Shown: one piece after another, positions 19,185-27,953 of the stretch
Layout: every line of letters starts with the position of its first letter
Position numbering within the stretch: position 1 is the first letter of the stretch
IMG/VR virus record: IMGVR_UViG_3300046534_000888
Span: 1-56,018 of that record
Direction: 5' to 3' (one strand)
Source of the DNA: a virus
DNA length: 56,018 nucleotides
The notes under the pieces: model-generated
Seen by the model: only the letters and a program-made list of their open reading frames with translations
Databases searched by the model: none
What the model was told of the DNA's origin: nothing
Program-made: the position numbers and the translations under genes

Positions 19185-20498
19185 CTACATCTTCTCACCA
19201 GCACTCATACCACGGAATCGAAGGAATCGCGGGAATCTCAGGCTATATGTGTCGAGATCTCGACTCTTAGTGATGGCATCCGCCTTGACTTCCACGATAG
19301 AACCGACCGGATTCAATCCACACCAAATGTCATCTCGCATCTCATCCGTTAACCCTGACCCAACGTTCACCAAAATCTCTTTGCCATCCTCAACACCATG
19401 ACACACCAGTGCACCTAGTGTACCTTCGAACTTCCCAGTACCTTCCTCAAGTTTGATGATTTCAAGGTCTACGGTGATGAATGGTTTGAGTTTCAACCAA
19501 TCGGTAGATCGTTTGCATTGATACTTCGCGTCAAGTTCTTTCAGCATGATGCCTTCATAGCCACCCTCAATCGCAAGGTTATTGATATCCTTGTAACGAG
19601 CCTGACCTTCATCAGTATCAAGATCAACTACTTCACTACGGAGAAATTGAATCGCCGATAAAGTATGATATTTGGTTGCGAAACCATCGATGATAGCTGA
19701 TCGTTCTTCTTGCGTGCCTGTACTTTCCCCAGCGAGGAATTCACTCAATGGCAGTATGTCGAACACATTGAGCACCGCGTCACCGGCATCAACATCACTC
19801 TGTCGATTCACTTGGGTCATAAGGTCTTGGAAGTTACTAGACATAATCTCACCATCAAGCACCATATCTTCCGAGAATGAAAGATTCTCTCTCAATGCAT
19901 CTTTCGTATGACCAAAGTTATGAAGTTCGCGACCATTACGAGATGTTTGTATGATTTCACCATTGGTCTTCATTATAGTCAGAACACGAACACCATCAAG
20001 TTTCACCTCGATTTGCTTTTTCCCTGTAACCTTCTTTTCATGTTTCGCACTATCATGAGCGAGCATACAGGTAAATACGGGAATTTTGTATTGAGGAGTT
20101 TTTGCCGCTTTCACAGCTTTGTTTACAGATGATTCACTGAATCCTGCCCGCATATCTTGAATAAGAATACGGCGGAACCAGTCATCCCATTGGGATTGAC
20201 CAGACTTTTCCATTGCAGCGATAATGGCATCACGAGCCGCATGGCCTGTCAGCTCACGCGCCTCAAGTTGTCGAGTCAATTCAACGAATGAATCCCACGG
20301 TAACTCTTGTTGGTCGGTCGGTGAGACTGTCGAAAATGTTATTTGTTTCACCCCGAATGTGGTGAGTGGATGGAGTGCTAATCGGAGACCATGGAAAAAT
20401 TCATCATTTCCCCGTTTGGCCTCGGTAGTTAGAACATCTACCTTGAAGTTCTTGCTATTGTCGCTTTCGATGTGTTGAATGATTTTCCACGGTTCCAT
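19185..20498 (-). CDS. ATP-dependent DNA ligase
   Basis: 437 aa. The nucleotidyltransferase motifs are in order: I EVKLDGVR (~166, Lys is the AMP site), III LDGEIM, IV YEGIMLKE and V STDWLKLKP, followed by an OB-fold region. The size and N-terminal helical part match T4 gp30-type ligases. It joins nicks in phage DNA. It has its own promoter directly upstream (20527). Confidence 0.95.
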   Translation of the reverse strand: MEPWKIIQHIESDNSKNFKVDVLTTEAKRGNDEFFHGLRLALHPLTTFGVKQITFSTVSPTDQQELPWDSFVELTRQLEARELTGHAARDAIIAAMEKSGQSQWDDWFRRILIQDMRAGFSESSVNKAVKAAKTPQYKIPVFTCMLAHDSAKHEKKVTGKKQIEVKLDGVRVLTIMKTNGEIIQTSRNGRELHNFGHTKDALRENLSFSEDMVLDGEIMSSNFQDLMTQVNRQSDVDAGDAVLNVFDILPLSEFLAGESTGTQEERSAIIDGFATKYHTLSAIQFLRSEVVDLDTDEGQARYKDINNLAIEGGYEGIMLKELDAKYQCKRSTDWLKLKPFITVDLEIIKLEEGTGKFEGTLGALVCHGVEDGKEILVNVGSGLTDEMRDDIWCGLNPVGSIVEVKADAITKSRDLDTYSLRFPRFLRFRGMSAGEKM

Positions 20499-20526
20499 AA
20501 TGTATCTCTATTTGAATTATACATGT

Positions 20527-20555
20527 ATTATATCACGGGTAGTTTCATTTGTCAA
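20527..20555 (-). promoter_or_regulatory. Sigma70-type promoter for DNA ligase
   Basis: TTGACA-N17-TATAAT with ATACATGTAT. Confidence 0.85.
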
Positions 20556-20558
20556 CCA

Positions 20559-20795
20559 TTATTTTCCACAATCCATGATTTTCACGTTTTCTTCACGAAA
20601 AACGATGTTAGACTCATGAATCCATGATTTAAAGATCGTAAATAACCCGAAAAACGTGTGGCATCGTTCAATATAGACAGAAGTTATGTCATCAATCGTT
20701 TCAATTTTCATCCGGCCAGACCAATTATATTTTTCGTATGGGGTTAGTCGAGTACCATATCTCCCCCAGTCTTCAACATATGCTTTGGTGATCAT
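20559..20795 (-). CDS. Unknown protein, 78 aa
   Basis: MITKAYVEDWGRYGTRLTPYEKYNWSGR...; rich in aromatic residues. Not recognised. ATGA overlap upstream. Confidence 0.7.
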   Translation of the reverse strand: MITKAYVEDWGRYGTRLTPYEKYNWSGRMKIETIDDITSVYIERCHTFFGLFTIFKSWIHESNIVFREENVKIMDCGK

Positions 20796-20983
20796 CGGTT
20801 CCTGCCATATTCATCAGAGGCTATGATCTTATTATAACTCTGATAAAGGTCAGGTGCAACACGATTAAATGCCGCAACCACACAACCACCATTATAAGAC
20901 ATCTCCAATTCAATTAGATTTTGAATACAGACTTCGTTGTTCAATTCAAGCAAATTCATCAATGCAGTTTCTATTTCACTCAT
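20792..20983 (-). CDS. Unknown protein, 63 aa
   Basis: MSEIETALMNLLELNNEVCIQNLIELEMSYNGG.... Not recognised. ATGA overlaps on both sides. Confidence 0.7.
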   Translation of the reverse strand: MSEIETALMNLLELNNEVCIQNLIELEMSYNGGCVVAAFNRVAPDLYQSYNKIIASDEYGRNR

Positions 20984-21153
20984 TCGATCACCTTTGTGTA
21001 ATGTTTTAATAATGTTCCCTCATGTATCATATGACTCTTACCACTACCTAACTTTTTGGTGTTCCAGTGAAGGTTTCCACTCTTTCTATTCACCAGCTCA
21101 ATGATTACATTTGAGGTGTTTGATTTAAACCTAAATCCTTTTTTGAGCTTCAT
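20980..21153 (-). CDS. Small protein, 57 aa
   Basis: MKLKKGFRFKSNTSNVIIELVNRKSGNLHWNTKK...: a small basic beta-like domain (KLKKGxRFK opening as in DUF4222-like phage proteins). GAAGTG before the ATG; the stop overlaps the next ATG. Confidence 0.7.
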   Translation of the reverse strand: MKLKKGFRFKSNTSNVIIELVNRKSGNLHWNTKKLGSGKSHMIHEGTLLKHYTKVIE

Positions 21154-21481
21154 CACTTCTATCTCTCAATAGAGCAATAGATTCATCATTTGAAATGTTT
21201 TCAATTAAAAAGTCAACCCATTTTCGCATGGTAGCATCACCTTCATTGGGAACTATATTATAGAACTGCTCTACAAAATTCACAGCCAAGACTTCCATAT
21301 CATATAAATCCAAACATTCAACAGACCCGGCAAAGTCAACAGAACCAACACAATCTTCACCCCAACCTTCATAAGCATTTACAATCGCTTGATGAATGTC
21401 CGCGGCCGTTGCAGTTGCGAAAAACATTGGATATGCTGAACCGTCACCGCCGTTTGATACACTATAATAAATTGTGTTCAT
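21131..21481 (-). CDS. Unknown protein, 116 aa
   Basis: MNTIYYSVSNGGDGSAYPMFFATATAADIHQ... with AYEGWGEDCVG. The SNGGDGSAYPxFF opening is familiar from short phage proteins. Function unknown. Confidence 0.75.
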   Translation of the reverse strand: MNTIYYSVSNGGDGSAYPMFFATATAADIHQAIVNAYEGWGEDCVGSVDFAGSVECLDLYDMEVLAVNFVEQFYNIVPNEGDATMRKWVDFLIENISNDESIALLRDRSDEAQKRI

Positions 21482-21720
21482 TCGACTTCAACATGAGTAG
21501 CCAATGGAAATTTTGGTGGATATGCACCTACCTGATAACCCCAAAATTCTGGCGGTTCGATGAATTTCGGTTCCTCATCCATCATCAAGGATACAGCAAA
21601 GATCAACCCGTTGGCCATTCCATGCATATACGGGTCCCAGTTCCAATTACCATCACGCAATTGAATGTCTCGCATTTCTTTGAGTTTCTTTGCTCGACCT
21701 TCTATTTCTTTCTTTAACAT
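21478..21720 (-). CDS. Small phage protein, 80 aa (WDPYMHGMANG family)
   Basis: LRDGNWNWDPYMHGMANGLI in the middle is a very common phage motif (memory), followed by EEPKFIEPPEFW. Function unknown. Four bases after the RtcB gene. Confidence 0.78.
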   Translation of the reverse strand: MLKKEIEGRAKKLKEMRDIQLRDGNWNWDPYMHGMANGLIFAVSLMMDEEPKFIEPPEFWGYQVGAYPPKFPLATHVEVE

Positions 21721-21724
21721 AATT

Positions 21725-22951
21725 TTAACCCTTCACATTAATAACTTGATTCAATCGATATTTGATCTCAACTAAATCATCCTGTGCCGCCATTACAGCA
21801 CCTATATCTTTGTATGCTGCAGGACTTTCGTCAATCACATCAGCATCAAGTCGTGCTTCGATTCCCTTCATTGCGGTTGCATGATCATCCATGGAGATCA
21901 CTTTCTTAGCTTCGGTTCTTGACATAACCCGACCTGCGCCATGTGAACAACTACAGAAAGATTCCTTGCTACCCAGGCCTTCCACGATGAATGAGCCAGT
22001 ACCCATTGAACCTGGGATTATTCCCATATCACCAGTACGAGCACGCACAGCACCTTTTCTTGTCACCCATACATTAGAACCAAAATGATTCTCTTGGCTG
22101 ATATAGTTATGGTGACAGTTAACTGCACTATTCACAATTTGGAAATCGGTAAGATGCTTTCTTAACACACCCAACACAGACTCCATCATCAGTTCACGAT
22201 TGATTCGAGCGAAATCTTGTCCGAATAAAACCGCGTCAACATAGTCATCGAATATTTCAGTGCGTTCGACCAAATAGGATAAATCCTTATCTGGTAAGTA
22301 ACTATCGATATGATATCGCTCCATTTCTCTTTTTGCTTTGTCAATGAAATACATACCAATTCTGTTACCAACACCTCGTGAACCCGAGTGCAACATAACC
22401 CACACACTGTCGTTTTCGTCAAGACAAACTTCGATGAAATGGTTGCCAGTACCTAACGTACCAAGATGCGCCATTGTATTGAATGCTTTCGCTTTTGGGT
22501 GCTTCCCTATAATCTTATCATATCGATCGGACAATGAATTCCATGCTGATATGTGACTAACAGGTGATTTACTACCCCAACCGCCCTTATCATTACGACC
22601 ACCATTGTCGCTTCGACCGTGAGGTATCATCGATTCAATATGTGTTCGAATGTTATGAAGGTTATCTGGTAAGTCAGACGCGGTTAATGTAGTTTGTACT
22701 GCCATCATTCCGCAACCGATATCAACACCGACCGCGGCAGGAACAATAGCTCCTTTTGTCGCGATAACAGAACCGATTGTAGCGCCCATACCCCAGTGTA
22801 CATCAGGCATTGCAGCCACATGCTTATGAATGAATGGCAACTTGGCAATATTATGCAATTGCTCACGTGCTCTATCGTCTAATAAAACACCTTTTGTCCA
22901 ATGCTTGATTGGTGAACCATCAGTTTCTTCATATATAAAATTAGTTTTCAT
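21725..22951 (-). CDS. rtcB: RtcB-type RNA ligase
   Basis: 408 aa, full length. Motifs: MPDVHWGMGATIGSV (~48), VGVDIGCGM (metal-binding Cys), GTGNHFIEV, HSGSRGVG, NCHHNY, PGSMGTGS and CSHGAGRVMSR (the guanylylated His). RtcB joins 3'-phosphate (or cyclic phosphate) and 5'-OH RNA ends with GTP and Mn2+. In a phage with a tRNA array this most likely heals tRNAs cut by host anticodon nucleases (inference). Confidence 0.95.
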   Translation of the reverse strand: MKTNFIYEETDGSPIKHWTKGVLLDDRAREQLHNIAKLPFIHKHVAAMPDVHWGMGATIGSVIATKGAIVPAAVGVDIGCGMMAVQTTLTASDLPDNLHNIRTHIESMIPHGRSDNGGRNDKGGWGSKSPVSHISAWNSLSDRYDKIIGKHPKAKAFNTMAHLGTLGTGNHFIEVCLDENDSVWVMLHSGSRGVGNRIGMYFIDKAKREMERYHIDSYLPDKDLSYLVERTEIFDDYVDAVLFGQDFARINRELMMESVLGVLRKHLTDFQIVNSAVNCHHNYISQENHFGSNVWVTRKGAVRARTGDMGIIPGSMGTGSFIVEGLGSKESFCSCSHGAGRVMSRTEAKKVISMDDHATAMKGIEARLDADVIDESPAAYKDIGAVMAAQDDLVEIKYRLNQVINVKG

Positions 22952-23217
22952 CTTTCTTCCTTTTTGTTTCGTATTTCCCGAGTTACCAGAAGTAGTGCTT
23001 TTTCAAATTCATTTGCTGGCCGGAGATATGTTGTAATTGGTAGTATTCCGCTACCAAGATTATCTTCCCATTCGTACACCCATAATTCTCTATTATGGCC
23101 TGGGCGCGGCTCGATACCATAACCGTCGGTCATCTTTTCAAGATAGGCCAGTGTGACTTCTCTCATTTCACTATTGTTTAGTGATATTAATTTAGGTACA
23201 TGAATTGTTAAATCCAT
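22948..23217 (-). CDS. Unknown protein, 89 aa
   Basis: MDLTIHVPKLISLNNSEMREVTLAYLEKM..., ending with a basic helix (LLVTREIRNKKEER). Overlaps rtcB by ATGA. Not recognised. Confidence 0.7.
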   Translation of the reverse strand: MDLTIHVPKLISLNNSEMREVTLAYLEKMTDGYGIEPRPGHNRELWVYEWEDNLGSGILPITTYLRPANEFEKALLLVTREIRNKKEER

Positions 23218-23396
23218 TATTTTGCTCCTATAATGCAGTGAAGTAGATCGACTTCGGCTTCTTTTACTTTACAATAATGCCGCATTTCCTCGATCTTTGT
23301 GGCAGCTTCTTCACAAATATAAGCAGATGTATCCTGCTTATGCTTCATATGCATATCTCGCAGGATGCGTAATTTGTCAATTATATCAATAATCAT
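23217..23396 (-). CDS. Small helical protein, 59 aa
   Basis: MIIDIIDKLRILRDMHMKHKQDTSAY... EEAATKIEEMRHYC: coiled-coil-like. ATGA overlap upstream and TAATG downstream place it in the operon. Confidence 0.7.
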   Translation of the reverse strand: MIIDIIDKLRILRDMHMKHKQDTSAYICEEAATKIEEMRHYCKVKEAEVDLLHCIIGAK

Positions 23397-23638
23397 AGAT
23401 ACATATCCTCACGGTATAATCTTTCCGATCTTTCTTCAGCATCGGTCTTTGCATACTCCACGATTGTTCGAGTTCCTATAGGAACACCCTCTGACTTTTC
23501 ACAACACCGTCTACCATTAAATGTTTCCCCGAGCAAATGAATAATGCCACAGTTTATACATTTCATTTCAGTGACTTCTCGGGTCGTTCTAATCACTTCA
23601 CAACACCAGTAAGGGTAGCGGCGTATTCGACTAACCAT
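23393..23638 (-). CDS. Cysteine-rich probable zinc protein, 81 aa
   Basis: YWCCEVI...MKCINCGIIH...GRRCCEK gives six to seven cysteines in CC/CxxC/CC spacing. Start uncertain: 23638 overlaps the upstream membrane gene; the ATG at 23566 (MKCINCG) would avoid it. Confidence 0.65.
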   Translation of the reverse strand: MVSRIRRYPYWCCEVIRTTREVTEMKCINCGIIHLLGETFNGRRCCEKSEGVPIGTRTIVEYAKTDAEERSERLYREDMYL

Positions 23639-23970
23639 ACTTTTGGTGCAATCATAATCTTTAACCAAGTTAGGTTCATCAATACCGACCCAGCGACAGT
23701 TGATATAAATGATAACACTATCAACCAAACATGGAGATCTTGAAATTCTTGATCTTGGAGAAGACTATAGACTTTACGTCCAAGATATATAGCAAACGTG
23801 AACAATATAACTGCAATGCTTGCTTTGATGCCCATATATACTCCATACCAAAGTAAGAGTTGGGTTAGGAAATCGGGAATCTCAGCGGTAAGGAAGTCTT
23901 GCGAAGCATCAACACCCTTCATTGTTTTTTCGATTAAACCTGTTACTGCTGATTGTAATTGATCATTCAT
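23593..23970 (-). CDS. Membrane protein, 125 aa
   Basis: Three hydrophobic helices (~34-66, ~80-100, ~105-120) after an amphipathic start. Not recognised. The end overlaps the zinc-type gene. Confidence 0.72.
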   Translation of the reverse strand: MNDQLQSAVTGLIEKTMKGVDASQDFLTAEIPDFLTQLLLWYGVYMGIKASIAVILFTFAIYLGRKVYSLLQDQEFQDLHVWLIVLSFISTVAGSVLMNLTWLKIMIAPKVWLVEYAATLTGVVK

Positions 23971-24167
23971 TATGCTACAACTCCCAATTTCTCAGCCCAA
24001 AACCAAACTTGAAACAGGATGGAAGGGTACATAAAGATGAAAGTTGTAGGGCTAAGGATGCCAAAATGAGGCATACTTATTGAATTTCCGACCATGATCG
24101 ATAGGAATTTAATGAGTACGAGGATGCAGATAGAGGCGGTGAATACGAATGTCGCGGATAAAATCAT
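23970..24167 (-). CDS. Small membrane protein, 65 aa
   Basis: MILSATFVFTASICILVLIKF... and a second hydrophobic half. First gene after the promoter cassette at 24199. Confidence 0.7.
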   Translation of the reverse strand: MILSATFVFTASICILVLIKFLSIMVGNSISMPHFGILSPTTFIFMYPSILFQVWFWAEKLGVVA

Positions 24168-24198
24168 AATATAGTCTTCTCAATTGATTTGTACAACC

Positions 24199-24227
24199 AT
24201 TATATCATGGTTATTGTGGTTTGTCAA
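24199..24227 (-). promoter_or_regulatory. Sigma70-type promoter
   Basis: TTGACA-N17-TATAAT followed by the usual AATTGAGAAG leader; the palindrome is missing here. Confidence 0.82.
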
Positions 24228-24239
24228 CAACTATTTTCA

Positions 24240-24623
24240 TTATATTGCGGTGAATGTTCGAACTACGACCGTTTTTTCCTCGATCTTACATTTCAGGTCA
24301 TATGCTTCACTCATCCAATCAATAGCTTCAGGTTCAGCATGTTTGCCACCGCCATACCAATATGTCCATCCTACATACGAACCATCAAAGACTTGCATTG
24401 CAACCGAGCTGCTCTCGTAGTGTCGTGAGCCACAAGAAGCAATATCCCCGCTTGTGTCGAATTCACCCGGCCGAATTTCATTCATTGCGTCGGTGATACT
24501 ATCTTCATCATATTCATCGAAAATTTCGTCTATATTTAACCCAGTCAACGCTGGTAATTCTTCAGCACCCCACTCATAGGCCTTGCGTAAAACTTCATAC
24601 TTGATCTTTTGTTCTGGAGTCAT
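24240..24623 (-). CDS. Unknown phage protein, 127 aa
   Basis: Start MTPEQKIKYEVLRK chosen because GAGG lies 7 bases upstream. It contains CGSRHYESSSVAMQVFDGSYVGWTYWYGGGKH, a stretch I remember from many phage proteins (SRHYExxxVAxxxxDGxxVGWTYWYGGGKHxEPEAI). Function unknown. Confidence 0.78.
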   Translation of the reverse strand: MTPEQKIKYEVLRKAYEWGAEELPALTGLNIDEIFDEYDEDSITDAMNEIRPGEFDTSGDIASCGSRHYESSSVAMQVFDGSYVGWTYWYGGGKHAEPEAIDWMSEAYDLKCKIEEKTVVVRTFTAI

Positions 24624-24877
24624 TTCACGTCCTCGCAACGTATTAATCTTGGCTTGTGCCATCTTTCGTTAAATTTAGGTGTTACACCTTTATCAGATAC
24701 AACCCAATATTCATAACCACCCAGGCAAATTACTTCACTTTCATATTGAACATATGTGATTGGTTCGCGTTCTGCCTGTGGTTTTGGTTTGATTGTGTTA
24801 TCAACGAGAAGTACTACAACGGCTGCGATTATAATTGTACTAAGTCCGACGGCAACAACTGTTGCAATATCTTTCAT
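24620..24877 (-). CDS. Membrane-anchored protein, 85 aa
   Basis: MKDIATVVAVGLSTIIIAAVVVLLVD is one N-terminal membrane helix, followed by a soluble part with C...YEYWV. TAATG with the RNA ligase gene. Confidence 0.72.
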   Translation of the reverse strand: MKDIATVVAVGLSTIIIAAVVVLLVDNTIKPKPQAEREPITYVQYESEVICLGGYEYWVVSDKGVTPKFNERWHKPRLIRCEDVK

Positions 24878-25875
24878 TATAATAACTCCTGTGCGAAAAA
24901 CCACGTACGAGCCTTTGCAGATAATTTAGAACCAACATCTTTCATTGATAATCCATTTTCTTCAAGTACATCACTTTCTTCTTTGTTGATATCACTCGAT
25001 ACCCATTTGATAAAAGCACCCAGGTATTTTCGATCAAAATCTCGTATCGATGAATCGATACCTAAATCATAATCAGTGGTTATGGGTAACACTTCAACCA
25101 CGGCTTGTTCCAACCGATTTTCGGTCACGGCGTACTCCACAAAGGCATCAATTGATTCTAATCGTTCAACGTCAACAGGAGCGAGAGTCTTAACCTTGGA
25201 GATGCTATGCTTCTCACCTTTGATCTTGAATGAGATCATGACACCTTTTTCATCGATGTGTTCCCATACAACACCTTCACCGGTTCCTGATACACCGAAG
25301 AACTTGCCAACGGGACACTCATTTTCCACTTCTTCAGTGAGAGCGATCATTCCGTTCTGAGCCAGGGTAGGATTAGTAAAGTCGATATCGATTTGTCGAG
25401 TCCAGATTTGAGTTGCGTCGATGATACTGAGGTCGGGCTCCATCAGTGGCCTGTCTCGAACCCAGAAATCTTCGGAGGAGGCGTAATCCATAACTTTAAC
25501 GCCAAAGACATAAAAGAACTTTGAGACAGAAGACACAGCAACACCTTTTTGAATTCCCATACCTGCAAATTCACCGTATATTACGACGATATCACCTTCA
25601 AACGCCTCCCCGAGATTTTCTAGGTATCTTCTGTAATCGGTGAACCATTGCTTATGATCTTCAAGCCAATTAGCAAATCCAGCATTGTCGTTGTGGATAT
25701 CAAGAGTGTTGTTTCGGGATTGAGGTGTCATCGTGCCATCGGGGTGAATGACAACGGACGCATTAGTTCCATGAACTTTGACAGTTCCTGTGAAACGTAT
25801 GGTGGGTGTAGAGCCGTGTCGTGTAACGTCTTTGACGATATTTCGGTATTGCACGATAGATGGGTATTTGATCAT
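24877..25875 (-). CDS. ATP-dependent RNA ligase, Rnl2/RNA_ligase family
   Basis: 332 aa. Motif I TVKVHGTNAS (~32, Lys is the AMP site), motif III VIYGEFAGMGIQKG (~99), IV GEGVVW, V SFKIKGEKH. This is the arrangement of T4 Rnl2 and related editing-type ligases, with a helical C-terminal domain. It seals 3'-OH/5'-phosphate RNA ends, the reverse end chemistry to RtcB. It has its own promoter. Confidence 0.9.
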   Translation of the reverse strand: MIKYPSIVQYRNIVKDVTRHGSTPTIRFTGTVKVHGTNASVVIHPDGTMTPQSRNNTLDIHNDNAGFANWLEDHKQWFTDYRRYLENLGEAFEGDIVVIYGEFAGMGIQKGVAVSSVSKFFYVFGVKVMDYASSEDFWVRDRPLMEPDLSIIDATQIWTRQIDIDFTNPTLAQNGMIALTEEVENECPVGKFFGVSGTGEGVVWEHIDEKGVMISFKIKGEKHSISKVKTLAPVDVERLESIDAFVEYAVTENRLEQAVVEVLPITTDYDLGIDSSIRDFDRKYLGAFIKWVSSDINKEESDVLEENGLSMKDVGSKLSAKARTWFFAQELL

Positions 25876-25905
25876 AATATAGTTCTCAATTCAATTTATA
25901 TACCC

Positions 25906-25934
25906 ATTATATCACAACAATGGGTATTTGTCAA
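25906..25934 (-). promoter_or_regulatory. Sigma70-type promoter for the RNA ligase
   Basis: TTGACA-N17-TATAAT; overlaps the stop of the next gene upstream. Confidence 0.82.
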
Positions 25935-26146
25935 CCTTTAAATTTGTCCATTAATAATGCACAGGGCGCATCTATGTACAATAATTGGGATTTGGCAACC
26001 TTTGGTTTTATATCCTTCGCACGAAACAATTGAACATTCAATCTTTCCAGAGCTTTAACGATTTCGTTTAATTCATCTTCGTCTCGAATACGAACACCTC
26101 GGAGGCTATCGCTAATATCATCAATGCGTTCTACTATCTTTTTCAT
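25931..26146 (-). CDS. Unknown protein, 71 aa
   Basis: MKKIVERIDDISDSLRGVRIRDEDELNEIVKALERL...: helical. ATGA overlap with the phosphoesterase gene. Confidence 0.7.
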   Translation of the reverse strand: MKKIVERIDDISDSLRGVRIRDEDELNEIVKALERLNVQLFRAKDIKPKVAKSQLLYIDAPCALLMDKFKG

Positions 26147-26937
26147 AATTCCACTCGCAGGTTAACATCAAATTTCTCGTTTAATTCATGAGGCCAGTAA
26201 CCGCGAGGGTTGCAGACGATTCGTGTCTTGGAGTCAGGCACCATTATATCATTTGATGAATGTGTATGTCCGTGAACCCAAAGATCAGGTTGCGTTTCCA
26301 TCATTTCAGGGTGCAATTCCGAGGCATAGGCGCCATTCAATGGGCTGCCTTGATGCTCATCCGCGATGCACATATAGCTAGGAAGATGATGTGATACCAC
26401 CACAGTCTTGTCAAAAATATTCTTTGCATTCCGAAGTTGATCGAATATGAAATCTCGTTGACGTCTATGAAGTGCCATGGTTTCGACAGGCTTTAACTTT
26501 CGTTGCCAAGGAGCATTGACAGGTCCTGTTCGTATACAGTTGTAATCATTCATGCTATATTCAGCGTCGGACATTAACAAAGGGTTTCCTTTATCCATAT
26601 CAGTCCACAATGTAGCACCAACAAAAAATACACCGTCAAGGACTATAACGTCTTCATCGAGTATATAAACGTTTGGAAGGTGAGCAATGTTATCATCGAT
26701 CTTTTTATAGACTTGCGGATAGTTTGCTTTATAGAATTCATGGTTACCGAAAACGTATAGCACATATTTGAATCGTTCAGAGCAAAGCGCGAGGAACTTG
26801 TGTACATGTTTGGCAAGATCGATATCACCGGCGAGTATAAGAGTTGACTCGTAGTCATCGAAATGGGCAGGAAAATTAAAGTCACCTGCGACCCTGTTAA
26901 ACTCAAGGTGCAGGTCGCTCATTATTCGGAATTTCAT
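26143..26937 (-). CDS. Calcineurin-like metallophosphoesterase
   Basis: 264 aa. Metal-binding motifs in order: MSDLHLE (~7), GDID (~37), GNHEFY (~64), VVSHH (~180) and HGHTH (~220). Such enzymes cut phosphoesters in nucleotides, nucleic acids or proteins; the substrate is not evident. Own promoter upstream. Confidence 0.9.
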   Translation of the reverse strand: MKFRIMSDLHLEFNRVAGDFNFPAHFDDYESTLILAGDIDLAKHVHKFLALCSERFKYVLYVFGNHEFYKANYPQVYKKIDDNIAHLPNVYILDEDVIVLDGVFFVGATLWTDMDKGNPLLMSDAEYSMNDYNCIRTGPVNAPWQRKLKPVETMALHRRQRDFIFDQLRNAKNIFDKTVVVSHHLPSYMCIADEHQGSPLNGAYASELHPEMMETQPDLWVHGHTHSSNDIMVPDSKTRIVCNPRGYWPHELNEKFDVNLRVEL

Positions 26938-26969
26938 GATATAAGAGTCTCAATTCAATTTATATACAC

Positions 26970-26998
26970 ATTATATCACAACAATCAGCACTTGTCAA
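26970..26998 (-). promoter_or_regulatory. Sigma70-type promoter for the phosphoesterase
   Basis: TTGACA-N17-TATAAT. Confidence 0.82.
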
Positions 26999-27011
26999 CC
27001 TTTATTTTCAT

Positions 27012-27953
27012 TTATTTGTCGAAATCTCGTGACATAAGGGTATCTATGGGAATATTTGCGGAAATCCAACCCCATAGCTGTGTTTTAATCGCGATCATCT
27101 TGTTTACAGGCTTGCCAGGCTTCTTGAGCGTGAGATACTTGAAGTCCTTGATAGTGCCAAATATCTTCCCTTTTGACTTCCCACCACGGAACGGAGCATC
27201 AAGCCCTGCTCTACCACGTGCCTGGGTGCCACGAATATTCGCGGAAGGGTTGTCACCGGCAGATCGATAATCTTGACCATCATCAGTCTTGAAAAAGATT
27301 GTATTTTTCTGGTTGTTCAGAATAACATGAATACCGCCATTCATTCCAACAGGTATCTTATTCTTGTCAACTATATCCCACATTGTCGCCGCGGCACCAG
27401 AATGAGTTTCAAACATAATATCATCTGGAACTACTCGTTCGCGTGATGCATTCTGTTTAATCGCAATTTTATAATCTGTCAATACCCATACAAGATGAAC
27501 ATTGTTAGGATTATAACCTGAATCGTATAATTTAGGAAGTGCTTCATCGATTGCTTTAAGATTCTTGAGTGTCACATCGAACATCAAGTTAGGCAATCTT
27601 TCCTTGCTTGTTATAGCACCGAGCATAACATCGAGTGTCTTGTCCTTGATTCCTTTACTATCTACAAATTGGTGTAACTTGAAAACGTCTTCGGGATTCT
27701 TTAAATCCAAACCACGAATTTCAGGATACTTCTTCTTCAGCTTATCTATTTTGATAAACGCCAATTTCCATTCATCAACATCACGAACCTTGTAGTCCTG
27801 AGAGTTAATGAAGTTTGCAGCGGCGAATCCCTTACCGGAACCGGCACCACCAGCAAGAATCACGATTTGACCGTAACGTGCTCCATTATTGATAAGGAGT
27901 AGTTTCTCTTGAAGCTCTTGTTGTTCAACGAAGTGACTCTTAAATGATTTCAT
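27012..27953 (-). CDS. P-loop kinase-like (zeta-toxin-like) protein with capsid-targeting-like leader
   Basis: 313 aa. Starts MKSFKSHFVEQQELQEK. Walker A AGGAGSGKGFAA follows at ~35, with RDVDEWKLAFIK and NLMFDVTLKN placed as in zeta-toxin/polynucleotide-kinase-like ATPases. The C-terminal third is basic (FRGGKSKGKIFG). I recall relatives in marine T4-type phages. With the leader it may be a virion internal protein. Start by TGATG overlap. Confidence 0.75.
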   Translation of the reverse strand: MKSFKSHFVEQQELQEKLLLINNGARYGQIVILAGGAGSGKGFAAANFINSQDYKVRDVDEWKLAFIKIDKLKKKYPEIRGLDLKNPEDVFKLHQFVDSKGIKDKTLDVMLGAITSKERLPNLMFDVTLKNLKAIDEALPKLYDSGYNPNNVHLVWVLTDYKIAIKQNASRERVVPDDIMFETHSGAAATMWDIVDKNKIPVGMNGGIHVILNNQKNTIFFKTDDGQDYRSAGDNPSANIRGTQARGRAGLDAPFRGGKSKGKIFGTIKDFKYLTLKKPGKPVNKMIAIKTQLWGWISANIPIDTLMSRDFDK

